Assembly: GCA_016929465.1 (NCBI GenBank)
Contig: JAFGIT010000150.1
Span: forward strand, 1 to 24,407
Origin: JAFGIT01 sp016929465 [NCBI: Candidatus Coatesbacteria bacterium]
GTDB taxonomy: Bacteria > B130-G9
Reading direction: 5' to 3'
Length of the DNA: 24,407 bases
Shown: positions 22,655 to 24,407 of the stretch, piece by piece
How positions within the stretch are numbered: the stretch's first letter is position 1
Layout: each line of letters starts with the position of its first letter
Position numbers and translations under genes: made by a program
The notes under the pieces: model-generated
Database searches by the model: none
Seen by the model: the letters and a program-made list of their open reading frames with translations, nothing else
What the model was told of the DNA's origin: nothing

Positions 22655-22688
22655 GAAATGTAACATTTTCGCAATCCCCTACATTTCC
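22655..22688 (+). repeat. Cassette 2 right-end motif (paired with 7662-7693)
   Basis: The motif reads AATGTAACATTTTCGCA and then ends CCCCTACATTTC; AATGTA and TACATT form an inverted repeat. It matches the motif beyond cassette 1 in about 25 of 32 positions and in the same orientation relative to the genes. The interval between the HEPN stop (22444) and this motif holds no gene; a 5-bp CCCCC/GGGGG hairpin lies near 22490-22515. Confidence 0.55.
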
Positions 22689-22784
22689 GCCTATTCGCCC
22701 TTCCCAAAACACTTCTCGGCAATTCGTCAATGCCCCTGCGAGAGATGAAGGCCGCTATCATCATTCGCGTCACCCATCCATAGC

Positions 22785-22874
22785 TCAGTCTCGTGGATTG
22801 AATGCAAGGAGTGCCAGTGCTGCGACGCAGACGAATTGTCCCGCAAGCAGCAAGAATGCGGTATCGCTCAGCAT
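22785..22874 (-). pseudogene. C-terminal fragment of a third small-membrane-protein paralogue
   Basis: The minus strand reads MLSDTAFLLLAGQFVCVAAL and ends LALLAFNPRD before a stop. It aligns with the last third of the 85-residue protein at 19712 (LFSDSAYLLLLGSGLCVCIL, then GLMAYCARE). An in-frame stop lies just upstream (about 22895) and the N-terminal two thirds are missing. It is therefore a broken copy left between the symporter gene and the end of cassette 2. Confidence 0.6.
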
Positions 22875-22963
22875 GAAGTCCTCGCAATTGCCAACGTGCT
22901 ATAGGCTCTAATCATCTACTTCTCGCCTGGTTAGCATGGTTGCGGGCATTCAATGCTACGCTA

Positions 22964-24407
22964 TCAAGGCTCTCTCGCTTCGTCCTCGTGCCCGCCCTCA
23001 TATCGCTCGATGACGGCCGCGCCGACGGCGTCACCCCAGACGTTCACCGTCGTCCGGCACCGGTCGAGGAACCAGTCGATGACAAGTATCAGCGAGATGC
23101 CCTCTATAGGGAGGTTCACTGCACGAAGCACGATGATCATAGTAACGAGACCGGCTTGTGGGATTGCGGCAGCGCCGATTGCCGCCAACGTGGCGGTGAG
23201 GAAGATGATGATCAGATGCCCCATGCCCAGCTGGATACCGTATATCTGTGCGATGAAGATGGCTGCGACGGCCTCATATAGCGCCGTCCCGTCCATGTTG
23301 ATCGTTGCCCCGAGAGGAAGCACGAAGTTCGAGATGTAGAGCGGCACTCCATTGCGCTCGCTCGTGCACTGTATGGTCACCGGCAGAGTTGCGGAGCTCG
23401 AAGCAGTCGAAAAGGCGGTCGTGAGCGCCGGCGCAGTATTCCTGGCGTATGTGCCGGCCTTCCGCTTCCCGAAGAAATGAAGAACCAACGGCAATATCAC
23501 CAGTGAATGAATGAGAAGCCCAAGGATGACCGTCAGCGAATATTTGCCCAGGCGGGCGAGTTCTGGGCCAAAACCGGCGAAGCCTCCTGCGTTGGCAAGC
23601 CGGCCCGCGATGAGCGCCCCTACGCCCACGGGCGCGGCGAGCATCAGCAGCATAACCATCTTCATCACTGCCTCATTCAGGCCCTCGAATAGCCGGATTA
23701 CGGGGCGGCCACGCTCGCCCAGCGTCAAGAGCACTGCACCGAAAACGAGGGAGAATATGATCAATGGAAGGACATCGTTATTGGCCATCGCCTTGAATAG
23801 ATTGCGCGGAATCAGGCTGGTGATAACGTCAATCAGCACCTCGCCGATCGACCTCTTCTTGCCCTTGACCAGTTCGGTCACCGCGAGGTCCACTCTCAGG
23901 CCAACGCCCAGCGGTTTCGGCTTCGCAACCTCGTCATTGGCATCGGTCCAGCCCTTCACCGTGACGGTATTGTTATTAGGGCCGTGGATGCGCGATACGA
24001 TCCCGCGTATGCTGCCCTGATCGAGCAGGGCGATCATATAGCGGTCGTCATAGGAGCGCGAGAAGCTCGAGTCCGCCAGTTTCAATGTATTGTCCGTTAT
24101 GACATAGCCCTCCCGCTCCATCAATTGTCCACCGCGAAGCGCCACTCGCGCTGCCTCGGTGTCTGCACCACCAGGCGCAATGACGAGCACCAGAGCGATC
24201 CCCAGGGCGACCGAGAGAGCGGTGGTCGCCATGTAATAGACGAGGGTCTTTCCGCCGACGCCGGGAAGACGACGGATGTCGCCGATGCGGTGCACTCCAA
24301 CGACCATCGATGCCATTATCAAGGGCACGACGAGCATCAGGAGCGCCTTGATGAAGAGGTCGCCCAGGAAGGCAACGGCGTCGCCTGCCGATGGCCAGAA
24401 ACCGCCC
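22964..24407 (-). CDS. Dicarboxylate/amino acid:cation symporter (DAACS), N-terminus beyond right edge
   Basis: About 480 residues are visible, and the reading frame is open to the right edge, so the N-terminus is missing. The ATG at 24337 is internal: GGFWPSAGDAVAFLGDLFIK lies upstream in frame. Signature motifs of the GltP/DctA/EAAT fold are present: the Ser-rich loop AFSTASSSATLPVT, ATINMDGTALYEA, and DRCRTTVNVWGDAVGAA near the C-terminus. The protein uses Na+ or H+ gradients to import glutamate, aspartate or C4-dicarboxylates. Unusually, about 100 mostly polar residues (from the APGGADTEA segment to about KGKKRSIGE) sit between early membrane helices, where prokaryotic members usually have a short loop. 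It may feed a substrate to the nearby pathway, but that is speculation. Confidence 0.92.
   Translation of the reverse strand, partial: GGFWPSAGDAVAFLGDLFIKALLMLVVPLIMASMVVGVHRIGDIRRLPGVGGKTLVYYMATTALSVALGIALVLVIAPGGADTEAARVALRGGQLMEREGYVITDNTLKLADSSFSRSYDDRYMIALLDQGSIRGIVSRIHGPNNNTVTVKGWTDANDEVAKPKPLGVGLRVDLAVTELVKGKKRSIGEVLIDVITSLIPRNLFKAMANNDVLPLIIFSLVFGAVLLTLGERGRPVIRLFEGLNEAVMKMVMLLMLAAPVGVGALIAGRLANAGGFAGFGPELARLGKYSLTVILGLLIHSLVILPLVLHFFGKRKAGTYARNTAPALTTAFSTASSSATLPVTIQCTSERNGVPLYISNFVLPLGATINMDGTALYEAVAAIFIAQIYGIQLGMGHLIIIFLTATLAAIGAAAIPQAGLVTMIIVLRAVNLPIEGISLILVIDWFLDRCRTTVNVWGDAVGAAVIERYEGGHEDEAREP

Noticed and set aside
1-24407. CRISPR array, rRNA or intact tRNA genes
   Set aside because: No regularly spaced direct repeats, rRNA segments or full cloverleaf sequences were seen; only a tRNA 3'-end-like fragment at 7695.

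Overview
The window looks like a chromosomal segment of an anaerobic, uncultured-type bacterium with roughly 50-55% G+C. It has Shine-Dalgarno led genes, sigma70-like promoters, an oxygen-sensitive glycyl radical enzyme (GRE), a tungsten/molybdenum aldehyde:ferredoxin oxidoreductase (AOR) and many [4Fe-4S] proteins. Phylum cannot be fixed from this sequence. Dispersed hairpin repeats (1526, 10938, 12208, 19258) are of a kind common in genomes of poorly cultured phyla.

Two blocks appear to form one catabolic locus. On the minus strand (left) lie a GRE (5559-3088), an interposed unknown gene (3054-2254), a four-cluster ferredoxin (2187-1645) and AOR (1487 to beyond the left edge). On the plus strand (9575-14568) lie an AorC-like FAD/NAD(P) oxidoreductase, a DUF6282-like metallohydrolase, a GRE-activating radical SAM enzyme and a dihydropyrimidine-dehydrogenase-like flavoprotein with two FeS clusters. 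An IclR-type regulator faces the end of that operon. A plausible reading is that the GRE makes an aldehyde-level product from an unknown substrate, the AOR with its FeS and FAD partners oxidises it to the acid, and the hydrolase and the DPD-like enzyme prepare or process a (possibly cyclic) substrate. The GRE carries C-V-D instead of the common C-V-E at the active site, and the DPD-like enzyme lacks the catalytic Cys. The substrate may therefore be undescribed.

Between the two blocks (about 5.7-9.2 kb) sits a decayed defence/mobile region: a broken type III-like restriction-modification operon (Mod remnant, intact DinD, frameshifted Res remnant), then a three-gene cassette ending in a HEPN-like gene.

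The right part holds FolD, two SPFH/band-7 membrane proteins, two tandem paralogous small membrane proteins with a third as a fragment, a frameshifted gene, a second three-gene cassette (TIGR04255-like, unknown, HEPN) and a dicarboxylate/amino-acid:cation symporter running off the right edge.

The main non-gene signal is that the two HEPN cassettes (7662-9235 minus, 20486-22688 plus) carry different genes. They nevertheless share a roughly 200-nt promoter/leader at the 5' end and a roughly 32-nt motif at the 3' end, in the same polarity relative to the genes. They look like two members of one family of modular, possibly mobile, units.
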